Source: Dolichospermum flos-aquae CCAP 1403/13F
GTDB lineage: Bacteria > Cyanobacteriota > Cyanobacteriia > Cyanobacteriales > Nostocaceae
NCBI RefSeq assembly: GCF_012516395.1
Contig: NZ_CP051206.1
Coordinates: forward strand, 3,633,501-3,697,500
Reading direction: 5' to 3'
Length of the DNA stretch: 64,000 nt
Under the pieces are notes generated by a model, which ran no database searches, had not been told where the DNA came from, and saw nothing but the letters and a program-made list of their open reading frames with translations. Shown here one piece after another: positions 38,624 through 47,460 of the stretch; within the stretch, counting starts at the first letter, position 1, and every line of letters begins with the position of its first letter. The position numbers were made by a program, and so were the translations under genes.

Positions 38624-40180
38624 ATGAATAAAAAAGAGCAACCTGAACCCAAAAAAATACCTATTGGTGTCGAAAAAATTCGCACGATGATCGAGGGCTT
38701 TGACGATATTAGTCATGGCGGTTTACCTGTTGGTAGAACTACTTTAGTTAGTGGAACTTCAGGAACTGGCAAAACTTTATTATCACTGCAATTTCTTTAT
38801 AATGGCATCACTTACTTCGACGAACCAGGAGTATTTGTCACATTTGAAGAATCACCCAGTGACATTATTAAAAATGCCCATATTTTTGATTGGAATTTAC
38901 AAGGTTTAATTGATGAAGGTAAATTATTTATTCTCGACGCATCTCCTGATCCTGAAGGTCAAGATATCGTAGGTAATTTTGATTTATCAGCCCTAATTGA
39001 ACGTTTACAATATGCCATTCGTAAATATAAAGCTAAACGGGTTTCCATTGATTCCATGACCGCCATATTTCAACAATATGAAGCGATAGGAGTAGTCCGG
39101 CGAGAAATTTTTCGGTTAGTAGCACGGCTGAAACTATTGAATGTCACCACCATCATTACCACTGAACGGGGTGAAGAATATGGACCAGTAGCATCTTTTG
39201 GAGTTGAAGAATTTGTTTCTGATAATGTAATAATTGCTCGTAACGTCTTAGAAGGAGAACGTCGCCGCCGAACTATTGAAATCCTCAAGTTACGGGGAAC
39301 AACTCACATGAAAGGCGAATATCCCTTCACAATTACCAATGAAGGAGTCAATATATTCCCCTTGGGAGCAATGCGTTTAACACAACGATCTTCTAATGTG
39401 CGCGTATCTTCTGGAGTGAAAATTCTTGATGAAATGTGTGGTGGTGGTTTCTTTAAAGATTCGATTATTTTAGCCACAGGAGCTACAGGAACTGGGAAAA
39501 CCTTATTAGTGAGTAAGTTTATTCAAGATGGCTGTGTTAATGGTGAACGAGCCATATTATTTGCTTATGAAGAATCTCGCGCCCAACTTTCCCGGAATGC
39601 TTCTTCCTGGGGAATTGATTTTGAAGAATTAGAACATCAAGGATTACTGAAAATTATTTGTACCTATCCTGAATCCACTGGTTTAGAAGATCACTTACAA
39701 ATTATTAAATCAGAAATTTCCCATTTCAAACCTGCTCGCATTGCCATTGATTCACTTTCTGCAATGGCTAGAGGCGTTAGTAATAATGCTTTTCGTCAGT
39801 TTGTAATTGGGGTGACAGGTTATGCTAAACAAGAAGAGATTACTGGTTTCTTTACCAATACTACAGATCAATTTCTGGGTTCTAATTCCATTACTGATTC
39901 CCACATTTCTACGATTACAGACACAATTTTGATGTTACAATATGTAGAAATTCGGGGAGAAATGTCACGGGCAATTAACGTATTTAAAATGCGCGGCTCG
40001 TGGCACGATAAGGGAATTCGTGAATATAATATTACGGCAGATGGTCCTGATATTAAAGATTCATTCCGTAACTATGAGCGAATTATTAGTGGTGCGCCTA
40101 ACCGCGTTACTATAAACGAAAAAGCAGAACTTTCTCGGATTGTCAAACGTTTTGAAGACAAACCGAGTTCAGATGTTTAA
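38624..40180 (+). CDS. kaiC: Circadian clock ATPase/kinase KaiC
   Basis: 518 residues from the ATG at 38624; an upstream TTG (38600) is unlikely. Two RecA-like domains, each with a Walker A motif (GTSGTGKT and GATGTGKT) and a double Glu (FEESP and YEESR). The C-terminal domain carries the autophosphorylation segment DSHISTITDT containing the Ser431/Thr432 equivalents. It forms a hexamer with the CI ATPase and CII phosphorylation cycle. Spaced 165 bp from kaiB. Confidence 0.99.
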   Translation: MNKKEQPEPKKIPIGVEKIRTMIEGFDDISHGGLPVGRTTLVSGTSGTGKTLLSLQFLYNGITYFDEPGVFVTFEESPSDIIKNAHIFDWNLQGLIDEGKLFILDASPDPEGQDIVGNFDLSALIERLQYAIRKYKAKRVSIDSMTAIFQQYEAIGVVRREIFRLVARLKLLNVTTIITTERGEEYGPVASFGVEEFVSDNVIIARNVLEGERRRRTIEILKLRGTTHMKGEYPFTITNEGVNIFPLGAMRLTQRSSNVRVSSGVKILDEMCGGGFFKDSIILATGATGTGKTLLVSKFIQDGCVNGERAILFAYEESRAQLSRNASSWGIDFEELEHQGLLKIICTYPESTGLEDHLQIIKSEISHFKPARIAIDSLSAMARGVSNNAFRQFVIGVTGYAKQEEITGFFTNTTDQFLGSNSITDSHISTITDTILMLQYVEIRGEMSRAINVFKMRGSWHDKGIREYNITADGPDIKDSFRNYERIISGAPNRVTINEKAELSRIVKRFEDKPSSDV

Positions 40181-40289
40181 CACAGGGTATAGTCCGATAT
40201 TTCTGCCTAAATCTCTAGATCGTGCTATATTTTGTGGTGAAGACAAGTATTCTGCCGCTAAATTAATATTTTTTGTGTGAGGGGATGCG

Positions 40290-42308
40290 GTGAAAGGACA
40301 GCAATTATTCCATTGTTTCTTACCTGGTGTGACAGCAGCAGTATTAACAACTCAGCCCGCTTGGGCTAATGTTATTCAAGTAAGTCAGTTACAGCTAACG
40401 TCTTCTCCTAGTGTGTTAATTTCTACTAATAGTGGGAATTCATTCACAGACAATAGCCTACAGCCCAAAAGTAACGTTAAAAGTAACCCAGGATTATTAC
40501 CTGCTAATTATTTCAGTCAAGGTAGTATCCAGCCTATCGGCAACCACGGTCTACCTGTAGTTGTTGCTGACAATTATCTCAGCATTGACGGAGAAAAAAT
40601 TTCTAAACAAGATCACAGTAGATTTGTCGGTTTTTCTGATTTATCAAATAATAATTTTCTGGCTGTTAGTAATCCACAATCAAGTAATTTAAGTAACTCT
40701 GATCAGCAAGGTGATGTAGAGGTAGCAAAGTTACTAAAATCTGGCAATTGTCCACAGTCTCAGCCCAAGAGTCAAGCGGCTTTACTACTTGCTTCTAATA
40801 CCTGCTTACCTCAAAATACTGATACTTGGATAGCACAAACAACTGTTCCTACTACTTCAGAAACCAGTACACCTCCGGCAGAGAATGTAAAGCCTACACC
40901 TCCCACCGTGGAGAATGTACAACCTACACCTAGTCAGCCCGTAGATTTTCCTAATGTTCCTAATGATTTGAATCCTAGTCCTAATCCGCTGCTATATCCG
41001 ACCCAAGCAGAGGAAGTGAAGGTTCAAGGAACTCAGCCAATTAGTTTGTCACAGGCTCTGGAACTGGCTAAACGGAATAATAATGATTTACAAGTGTCTG
41101 TACTACAACTACAACGGAGTAAATCAGTTCTCCGCGAGGCGCAAGCCGCTTTCCTACCCAGTGTAGATTTGAATGCGAATGTTGAGAATAGTCGCACTGT
41201 TAGCGATACATTGCGTGTTAAAAGACAACAGGATGCTGGATTATCGGTAGATGATGCTTCTTCTACTACGGCGTTTACTGGTACAGGACAGATAAGATAT
41301 GATCTTTATACTTCTGGTAGACGTAATGGGGCTATTAAAGAAGCTCAGGAACGGATACGTAAGCAGGAGTTGGATGTGGAAAGGCAATCTGAGCAAATTC
41401 GGCTAGATGTATCTAAGGCATATTATGACTTGCAACAAGCTGATGAAAATGTGAGAATTTCCCAGTCAGCTGTAAATAATGCCCAGGCTAGTTTGAAAGA
41501 TGCAGTGGCTTTAGAACGGGCTGGTGTGGGGACTCGTTTCGATGTGTTGCGATCGCAGGTAAATTTAGCTAACTCCCAACAGGACTTAACTAGTGCCTTT
41601 TCTCAACAACAAATTGCCCGCCGTAAGTTAGCACCACTGTTGAATTTGCCCCAGTCAGTGAGTATTACTGCGTCCGATCCTGTCAAATTGGCAGGTTTAT
41701 GGCAACAGCCACTAGAACAAAGTATCGTTTTGGCTTATCAAAATCGTCCTGAACTACAACAAACTTTAGCAGATCGGAATATTAGTGAGGCTCAAAGAAA
41801 ACAGGCCTTAGCATCTCTAGGTCCCCAGGTAAGTTTACTCGGTCAGTATAACTTATTCGATCAATTTGATGATGGAACAAGCGTGGTTGATGGTTATTCT
41901 GTGAGATTGCAGGCTAGTCTCAATTTATATGATGGGGGAGCAGCAAAAGCCAGAGCAGCCCAATTTAAAACCGATATTGCAATCAACGAAAATCGGTTTT
42001 CTGAACAGCGCAACCAAATCCGCTTTCAAGTAGAACAAGCATATTCTACCCAAGCATCAAATTTGGAAAATGTACAAACTTCTAATGTGGCTTTAGAACA
42101 AGCTAAAGAGTCTCTGCGGTTAGCGCGGTTGAGATTCCAAGCCGGTGTCGGGACTCAAACTGATGTAATTAACGCATTAAATGACCTCACCCGTTCTGAA
42201 GGTAATCGCGTCAAAGCCATCTTGGATTACAACCGTGCTTTAACAGAATTACAAAGATATGTTACATCCAGGGGTTTAAATCAATTACAGAACTCAGGAG
42301 TCAAGTAA
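40290..42308 (+). CDS. TolC-family outer membrane efflux protein
   Basis: 672 residues, GTG start with the SD aggggat. Signal peptide (about 1-26), then a long low-complexity N-terminal region (about 27-245, Pro/Ser/Thr/Asn-rich) and a C-terminal TolC domain (about 250-660) with two paralogous halves of coiled coil (QALELAKRNNNDLQVS..., EEAQERIRKQELDVERQ, RLARLRFQAGVGTQTDVINA). Similar to HgdD of Anabaena, needed for export across the outer membrane of heterocyst glycolipids and other substrates. Which transporter partner it serves here is unknown. Confidence 0.88.
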   Translation: MKGQQLFHCFLPGVTAAVLTTQPAWANVIQVSQLQLTSSPSVLISTNSGNSFTDNSLQPKSNVKSNPGLLPANYFSQGSIQPIGNHGLPVVVADNYLSIDGEKISKQDHSRFVGFSDLSNNNFLAVSNPQSSNLSNSDQQGDVEVAKLLKSGNCPQSQPKSQAALLLASNTCLPQNTDTWIAQTTVPTTSETSTPPAENVKPTPPTVENVQPTPSQPVDFPNVPNDLNPSPNPLLYPTQAEEVKVQGTQPISLSQALELAKRNNNDLQVSVLQLQRSKSVLREAQAAFLPSVDLNANVENSRTVSDTLRVKRQQDAGLSVDDASSTTAFTGTGQIRYDLYTSGRRNGAIKEAQERIRKQELDVERQSEQIRLDVSKAYYDLQQADENVRISQSAVNNAQASLKDAVALERAGVGTRFDVLRSQVNLANSQQDLTSAFSQQQIARRKLAPLLNLPQSVSITASDPVKLAGLWQQPLEQSIVLAYQNRPELQQTLADRNISEAQRKQALASLGPQVSLLGQYNLFDQFDDGTSVVDGYSVRLQASLNLYDGGAAKARAAQFKTDIAINENRFSEQRNQIRFQVEQAYSTQASNLENVQTSNVALEQAKESLRLARLRFQAGVGTQTDVINALNDLTRSEGNRVKAILDYNRALTELQRYVTSRGLNQLQNSGVK

Positions 42309-42343
42309 GAGGTGATGGGTAAATGGGTCAACTTAAAGCCAGC

Positions 42344-42456
42344 CAGGGAATAAATTCCCTGTCTAAAAGCTAAAGTCGGTTAAAACCGACTATTCTAACA
42401 TTCAGAGTGCGTTTTAACGCACTTTAGCTTTTAGACCGGAACTTAAGTTCCGGGCG
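42344..42456. repeat. Palindrome cluster (cruciform-capable)
   Basis: A perfect 16-bp outer stem (gtctaaaagctaaagt at 42361-42376 with its complement at 42421-42436) encloses two inner hairpins, gtcggtt/aaccgac and agtgcgt/acgcact. Flanking hairpins are cagggaat/attccctg and ccggaact/agttccgg. Sits after the TolC gene. Similar layout to 23316-23428. Confidence 0.88.
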
Positions 42457-42621
42457 GGTTTGTCAGCCAACAAATAAGCCATTTTTAGCCTAATTTGACA
42501 CCAATGAAGCTCTTGCTTTACCCCTACCCGCAAAATCAAATAATTAAGCCGTGTTGAGTATACCTATCACTATTCCCAATGTTGTAAAATAGTTTTCAAA
42601 CCCCGGTCTAGTCAAAAACTC

Positions 42622-43005
42622 ATGACTAAAGTTACATCACAAGAGATTGCAAAATTTCGTTCTCATTTGGTAGATGATCCTCAAGCAATGGAAGCATTAG
42701 ACTTGATAGAGGATTGCGATGGAGATTTAGAAGATGCGGTAATGACTCTGGCTATTCGGGCTGGACAAGAACCAGAACAAACTAATTCCGATTGGTTAGA
42801 TGCCTTAGCCAAAAAATGGCGAGCGGTAATTTGTGAACAAGAATATCGAGAAGACTTGTTAAATGGGTCAATTCAAGAGATGATAGTACATCTGAGGACA
42901 ATACCGAGTTTTCCCAAAAGTCTGGCTACACCCGTTTTAATTTATATTCTTAAACAAGGTGTGAATAATTTTTGTGAGCCTTTGGATTTGCTAAAGTCAC
43001 ATTAA
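42622..43005 (+). CDS. Conserved cyanobacterial hypothetical protein
   Basis: 127 residues, helical and acidic, starting MTKVTSQEIAKFRSHLVDD. The N-terminal 45 residues (ALDLIEDCDGDLEDAVMTLA) resemble a UBA-like helix pattern, which is only a visual impression. It has no signal peptide. A second gene follows after 18 bp on the same strand. Family function unknown. Confidence 0.65.
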   Translation: MTKVTSQEIAKFRSHLVDDPQAMEALDLIEDCDGDLEDAVMTLAIRAGQEPEQTNSDWLDALAKKWRAVICEQEYREDLLNGSIQEMIVHLRTIPSFPKSLATPVLIYILKQGVNNFCEPLDLLKSH

Positions 43006-43023
43006 TCCTGAATTTTAAAATTG

Positions 43024-43524
43024 ATGAATTATCTTGTTGCTGTATTATCAGATCGCATCCAAGCCGAAGCCGCTGATTTAGCTTTAGAAAGAGAAGGCAT
43101 AAATGGCACTATTCTCGGTAGAGGATACAAAAGTGCTGATGAGTTTGGTTTAATTGACCCCAAAGAACAGGCGAAAAAACAAGTAAAATTAATGGCGATT
43201 TGGTTAGTACCATTTGGCTTTTTTGCTGGTTTTACCTTCAGTCTCATCACTGGTTTAGATACCTTCGCTTGGGCTGGGGAAATCGGAAATCATGTGGTAG
43301 GCGGCATCTTGGGCGCTGGTAGCGGTGCCATGGGTAGTGTGTTTGTAGGTGGTGGCGTGGGTTTATTTGAGGGTGGTGGTGATGCTTTACCCTATCGCAA
43401 TCGTTTAGATGCAGGTAAGTATTTAATTGTGGTACAGGGTTCGGAAACTCTGACTCGTCAAGCTACTCGTATTTTACGCCAGTTTGAACCAGAAAATATT
43501 CAAGGTTATGCGGAAACTAATTAA
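43024..43524 (+). CDS. Membrane protein of unknown function
   Basis: 166 residues from the ATG at 43024. The N-terminal part (VAVLSDRIQAEAADLALEREG) reads as a small alpha/beta domain, followed by one or two hydrophobic Gly-rich helices (LVPFGFFAGFTFSLIT; GGILGAGSGAMGSVFVGGGV) and a C-terminal strand-helix (YLIVVQGSETLTRQATRILR). A palindrome copy follows its stop. Probably cotranscribed with the 127-aa gene. Confidence 0.65.
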   Translation: MNYLVAVLSDRIQAEAADLALEREGINGTILGRGYKSADEFGLIDPKEQAKKQVKLMAIWLVPFGFFAGFTFSLITGLDTFAWAGEIGNHVVGGILGAGSGAMGSVFVGGGVGLFEGGGDALPYRNRLDAGKYLIVVQGSETLTRQATRILRQFEPENIQGYAETN

Positions 43525-43532
43525 TACATACC

Positions 43533-43565
43533 AGATCCCCGACTTCTTTGAGAAGTCGGGGATCT
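43533..43565. repeat. Dispersed palindrome, copy 4
   Basis: 15-bp arms (agatccccgacttct and its complement) around a 3-nt loop, 8 bp after the stop of the upstream gene and 34 bp before the next start. Likely terminates or stabilises the upstream mRNA. Confidence 0.9.
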
Positions 43566-43599
43566 ATTTGCTCCTGCTCCCTGTCACTCCTATAATTCC

Positions 43600-44379
43600 A
43601 TGCTACCTAGAGAAGAACTTTTAAAAGGTGTTGAAAACCGCGATACTGTTGCCCGTGTAATTGATCAAGCAGATCAAGCTATAAAGACCTGGGAAGTGGT
43701 ATTTACAGATTTTTTGTCTCCGCCGGAGTTAGCGGAAATTCAACGGGTATTTAGCCGCTTAACGGAGGTGCATTCGGTAGCGTGGGGTGGATATCCACAG
43801 GCGGAAAGACAAAGGTTAGCGATCGCTCGTGCTGATTTACCATTAGATCAGTCTCAAGTGGCGATTGTGGCTTTAGATATTGCTGGTAATTTCTTGTTTG
43901 ATACCGCAAATCACCGAGATTTTTTAGGCGCAATGCTGGGAACAGGAATTGTGCGGGAAAAAACGGGAGATGTAATTGTGTTGGGAGAAAGAGGGGCGCA
44001 GGTGATTGTTGTCCCTGAATTAGTAGAATTTTTAGAGATGAGTTTGCAACAGGTGCGTTCTGTGCCGGTGAAAACTCGACGCATTGAGATTAATGAGTTA
44101 AAAATCCGTGAACCTAAGAAGAAGGAAATGACGACTGTGGAAGCTTCTTTGCGGTTAGATGCGGTGGCTTCGGCTGGGTTTGGGATGTCCCGCAGTAAGA
44201 TGGTAGATTTGATTGATTCTAATGATGTGCGTGTCAATTGGAAGGAAGTCACCCAAGCCAGTTCCCATGTTAAAACAGGGGATTTAATCGCTATTCGGGG
44301 GAAGGGGCGATTGGAAGTTGGGGAAATTGCGGTGACGAAAAAGGATCGCTATCGGGTGCAATTGACTAGATATATGTAG
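43600..44379 (+). CDS. Photosystem II S4 domain protein
   Basis: 259 residues with the cyanobacterial signature start MLPREELLKGVENRDTVARV, a middle domain (RVFSRLTEVHSVAWGGYPQAERQ), and a C-terminal S4 RNA-binding domain (LRLDAVASAGFGMSRSKMVDL ... VNWKEVTQASSHVKTGDLI). The TIGRFAM-type family is named for S4-like proteins linked to PSII; true role probably ribosome- or RNA-linked. tRNA-Val lies 69 bp downstream. Confidence 0.88.
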   Translation: MLPREELLKGVENRDTVARVIDQADQAIKTWEVVFTDFLSPPELAEIQRVFSRLTEVHSVAWGGYPQAERQRLAIARADLPLDQSQVAIVALDIAGNFLFDTANHRDFLGAMLGTGIVREKTGDVIVLGERGAQVIVVPELVEFLEMSLQQVRSVPVKTRRIEINELKIREPKKKEMTTVEASLRLDAVASAGFGMSRSKMVDLIDSNDVRVNWKEVTQASSHVKTGDLIAIRGKGRLEVGEIAVTKKDRYRVQLTRYM

Positions 44380-44448
44380 ATAAAATTTTGGTTTTAGGGA
44401 TTGACAGATTATATTTTATATGATAGATTGTTAATCTGTGTTGATTAC

Positions 44449-44522
44449 GGACGGTTAGCTCAGGTGGTTAGAGTACATCGTTGACATCGATGGGGTCGTT
44501 GGTTCGAGTCCAATACCGTCCA
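44449..44522 (+). tRNA. tRNA-Val (anticodon GAC)
   Basis: 74-nt cloverleaf: acceptor ggacggt/accgtcc, D arm gctc/gagt, anticodon stem catcg/cgatg with loop ttgacat (GAC), T arm gttgg/ccaat with loop ttcgagt. CCA is not encoded. A T-tract follows, and 8 bp after the gene begins the transposon end at 44530. GAC reads GUC and GUU codons. Confidence 0.95.
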
Positions 44523-44529
44523 TATTTTT

Positions 44530-44612
44530 TGTACAGTGACTAATTATATGTCGTCGGTGACAATTTAGTGTCGTTAGGACAAATTTTTGTCGTTTTAATA
44601 GTAGTGACATCA
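44530..44612. mobile_element. Solo transposon end resembling a type V-K CAST left end
   Basis: Starts tgtacagtgac 8 bp after the tRNA. It carries three spaced tgtcg motifs (44549, 44569, 44588, about 20 bp apart), paired with gacaa/gtgaca, as TnsB sites in Tn7-like ends are arranged. The start and the first 40 bp strongly resemble the published left end of the Scytonema CAST (tgtacagtgacaaatta, then tgtcgtcggtgaca). V-K CASTs insert about 60-66 bp from a GTN PAM in tRNA genes; GTT/GTG at 44464-44469 lies 60-63 bp away. No tnsB, tnsC, tniQ or cas12k and no second end is seen. I rely on recall for the comparison. Confidence 0.75.
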
Positions 44613-44627
44613 TTTTCTTCCTCGTTG

Positions 44628-44932
44628 TCAGAATTACCCATTTCTTTCAAGCAGGGGAAAACCTTATTTTTGGGATCATTTAAAGCATCCTCCGCTTTCA
44701 TCTGTGTCTAATTTCGCCAACGCATTTCTAGGGGAATTTTGGGCTGATAATCTTCTGTGCGGCGTTTGGCTTGACGTTTGTTCAAATCTTCGGTTTCGTC
44801 TAATCGTTTGAGGAAGAGGAGAAATGAAAATTGTTTGATAGCATCCATTGGGTTGGATAAGCCTCCTGTCCAGAGTTTATCCCACAGGAGGTCTACTTTT
44901 GATTTTAAATTGGGGTCGGTTAGGGTTAGCAT
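44628..44932 (-). pseudogene. hsdM: hsdM 5' fragment (type I methyltransferase N terminus)
   Basis: The frame MLTLTDPNLKSKVDLLWDKL ... DAIKQFSFLLFLKRLDE is the start of HsdM. After IPLEMRWRN comes an in-frame TAG (44708); the same frame then goes on with MKAEDALNDPKNKVFPCLKE, the expected next HsdM motif, and runs into the transposon end. So the gene has a nonsense codon and is truncated at its 3' side. It retains no methyltransferase motifs. Confidence 0.85.
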
Positions 44933-44973
44933 TATTGGTTATTCTTCTCGTCTAGCATCATTCATCATGGAGT

Positions 44974-45846
44974 TTATATATTAAATAATCCATATTGAAA
45001 ACTGGATGGAGGCTGAATATTCATTTCCTCAAAAGTAATTAACTCAGGCCACCTTGGAGTTTTTTGGTGAATAATTCTAATTTCTTCTATTAAATTTTCA
45101 CAATCTTGTGGAAAAAGCAATTCTTTTTGAAAAATATCATAAAATTTAACCAAGAGGTAACTAGCATAGAATCTGTTAAATTCTAGATAATATCTATAAA
45201 AATTTTCGGTTGATGTTGTATAAAATAAATCTTGTTTCTCTTCTTCATACCACACCATTCTTAAAAGAATATTTGTATTGAAATGAACCCACCTAGACGT
45301 TGCTGCATACAAGTAATCATATAATTCTTCTAAATCACAAAATTCAGCCATTTTCTTAACCGAAGGCAAAAGTTTATATTTGTCTGGCTTCCAATTGGGA
45401 TAGTTGTTAGCTATATTTTTAATATTATTTTCTAATTGAGAAATTTCCAACTCTAGTTTTGATTGGTCAGATATTTTTTTAAAAATAGGTTGTAATGGTC
45501 TGTTTTTTTCAAAAAAATCTGATTGCACTACGGATGTTTTTAGAAAATCTAGATGAAAAAGATTGTCAATGATATTATTTCTATCATTCTTGTTAAGAGT
45601 ATTAAGAAAATTTAAAGTAATTATATCTTCGCATATTCCTCTTAGGGTAGCAACAGAAAAAAAAGAATTTTTGTCTTGATTTTCTTGTTTTTGTTGCCAC
45701 ACAAATAGATTAAACTCAATATTTTTCCTTAAAGCTGATTTTAATATCATGCAGTGCTTTGTTTCTTTTTCTATGTAGCCTTTTGATATTTCATCTAGAT
45801 AAGGCTTTAATTCTAACAAAATATCTAAAATTGATTTACTCTCCAT
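44974..45846 (-). CDS. DUF5677/HEPN-like protein within the type I remnant locus
   Basis: 290 residues, intact frame. Helical: LLELKPYLDEISKGYIEKET, FLNTLNKNDRNNI, then YDYLYAATSRWVHFNTNILLRMVWYEEE, a pattern (RxxxH-type helix) that resembles DUF5677/HEPN proteins. The assignment is weak. It sits between the hsdR and hsdM relics in the same orientation, so it was probably a cargo or accessory defence gene of that locus. No operon partner is intact now. Confidence 0.5.
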   Translation of the reverse strand: MESKSILDILLELKPYLDEISKGYIEKETKHCMILKSALRKNIEFNLFVWQQKQENQDKNSFFSVATLRGICEDIITLNFLNTLNKNDRNNIIDNLFHLDFLKTSVVQSDFFEKNRPLQPIFKKISDQSKLELEISQLENNIKNIANNYPNWKPDKYKLLPSVKKMAEFCDLEELYDYLYAATSRWVHFNTNILLRMVWYEEEKQDLFYTTSTENFYRYYLEFNRFYASYLLVKFYDIFQKELLFPQDCENLIEEIRIIHQKTPRWPELITFEEMNIQPPSSFQYGLFNI

Positions 45847-45885
45847 AATTACTCCTAAGTTTATTAATTACTTAATTACAGTAAA

Positions 45886-46164
45886 CTAAGCCGCCAAAAA
45901 TTCCGTAAACGCCAACAAATTATCCACCTCATCATCAGAAAAAAACCTATCAACGGCATTTTTCCCAAGCCTGGCCAAAGCCCCCTCATACAAATCAGCC
46001 ACCTCTAACCTCCGCTTGTGTAAAAACACACTCTGCACAGCCCTAAAAAAATTAATCTGATTAGCATTATACTGGTGTTTGGCAATAAAATTCTCAAACT
46101 GACGCTTTACCACATCCTCATAATCAGGTACAGCATCCTTTAGTACATTCTTCTTTGCAGAGTA
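45886..46164 (-). pseudogene. hsdR: hsdR 3' fragment (type I restriction subunit C terminus)
   Basis: Open frame of about 92 codons without a start codon, preceded by TAA, encoding KDAVPDYEDVVKRQFENFI ... VQSVFLHKRRLEVADLYEGAL ... DEVDNLLAFTEFLAA, the end of the HsdR (EcoEI-type) subunit. Helicase and nuclease domains are gone. A 9-bp inverted repeat (tattactgt/acagtaata, 46162-46189) lies at the truncation. Confidence 0.8.
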
Positions 46165-46833
46165 TTACTGTGTTTGTATTTGACTATACAGTAATAGTCT
46201 AGTATGCTTTTTAGCACAAGTGTCGAATCCTGCAATAAAACTTTACAATCTTTGCGTTTTACCCAGGTAAAATCCATTGTCTATTGAGAATAGAGTCATT
46301 AATTGATCAAATTTGGTATCACCAATACCAATTCACAACTTGGACACAATCCTCAAAATGTTAACATTCAACACTTCTGGCTTTTTAGCTTTAGCCAGCT
46401 AGGGTAATGTAACAAATCATAACTAATAATTGGTGTTTTCTCTTTAATTAGGAGGAGTAATTATAATTTCTATATTTTCTTCATGATTACTCAAAAGTAC
46501 CAAAAATATTCAAAAAATCATACTTACGAGAGATTTATTCGTAACTAAAGTAGTTTTTTTACATAAAAAGTGATAATTCCAATACTTCTCTCTAAAATCA
46601 AACAATGTATATTATTCACATCTAGCACAGTAGGAAACATCAAGGCAGAAACAAGGTAACGGTAAAAGGTAAATTTACTTCTTTCTACCCTTGTCGTGTC
46701 AGAACTTCATCTTGATGTTTCTCTTTTTTTTAATAATTTGTAAATTGTTGTTTTTTTAACCTCTTATTAAGTATTTTTAAATATAAAGCTTTATATGGCA
46801 AGCTTATAACTAGATTGGTTATGGATTTTAAAA
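46165..46833. other. Intergenic region, about 670 bp, no gene seen
   Basis: AT-rich sequence between the hsdR relic and queE. No coding frame, tRNA or clear promoter is visible. It contains no second CAST end (no tgtaca with spaced tgtcg). A ccttgtcgtgtcag motif at about 46690 is too short to interpret. Confidence 0.5.
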
Positions 46834-47460
46834 ATGTCGCTGTTAGAAATCAAGTTACCGATTCATGAAACTTTTCAAAGTACAGTTCAGGGAGAAGGAT
46901 ACTGGACTGGTTGCTTAGTAGACTTTATTCGCTTATCAGGTTGTCCAGTCGGTTGTCCTTGGTGCGATACTGGTTATGCTGACCCAAGAGCGAATTTACC
47001 ACGAGTAGAACGTCCCATAGCTGAACTTCTAGCGGAAATCAAATCTCCCAGAGTGGTAATATCTGGCGGAGAACCATTCATTCACAAGCATTTACCTGAC
47101 TTAGTTCAAGCTTTATTAGCCGCGGACAAACGAGTTAGCATTGAAACATCAGGCTCTTTTTGGCAAGAAGTTTCCCCAGCAGCTTGGATTACTCTATCTC
47201 CCAAAGAACATATTAACCCTAAATACCCAGTAAAAAGTCAGTTTTGGAGTCAAGCTAACGAAGTTAAGATAGTCATAGAGACTGGTGGAGAAATTGATTT
47301 TTACCAAGAACATCTATCTACTCACCCTAATTTGCTTGTCTACTTACAACCTGAGTGGAACAGTTCGTCGAAATCAATCCCACTGATTTTGCAGATATTA
47401 CAACAAAAACCTGATTATAAACTATCCTTACAAACACACAAGTATATCGGGGTACAATGA
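46834..47460 (+). CDS. queE: 7-carboxy-7-deazaguanine synthase
   Basis: 208 residues. Radical SAM enzyme that converts 6-carboxytetrahydropterin to 7-carboxy-7-deazaguanine for queuosine. The cluster Cys37, Cys41, Cys44 is in the C-x3-C-x2-C motif (GCPVGCPWCD). VVISGGEPF is the typical radical SAM motif. The next gene, queD, overlaps it by 4 bp, giving a coupled pair of consecutive pathway steps. Confidence 0.94.
   Translation: MSLLEIKLPIHETFQSTVQGEGYWTGCLVDFIRLSGCPVGCPWCDTGYADPRANLPRVERPIAELLAEIKSPRVVISGGEPFIHKHLPDLVQALLAADKRVSIETSGSFWQEVSPAAWITLSPKEHINPKYPVKSQFWSQANEVKIVIETGGEIDFYQEHLSTHPNLLVYLQPEWNSSSKSIPLILQILQQKPDYKLSLQTHKYIGVQ

Noticed and set aside
46690..46720. Possible right end of the CAST element (tgtcg near 46692)
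   Set aside because: Only one short motif, no tgtaca terminus, no repeat spacing.
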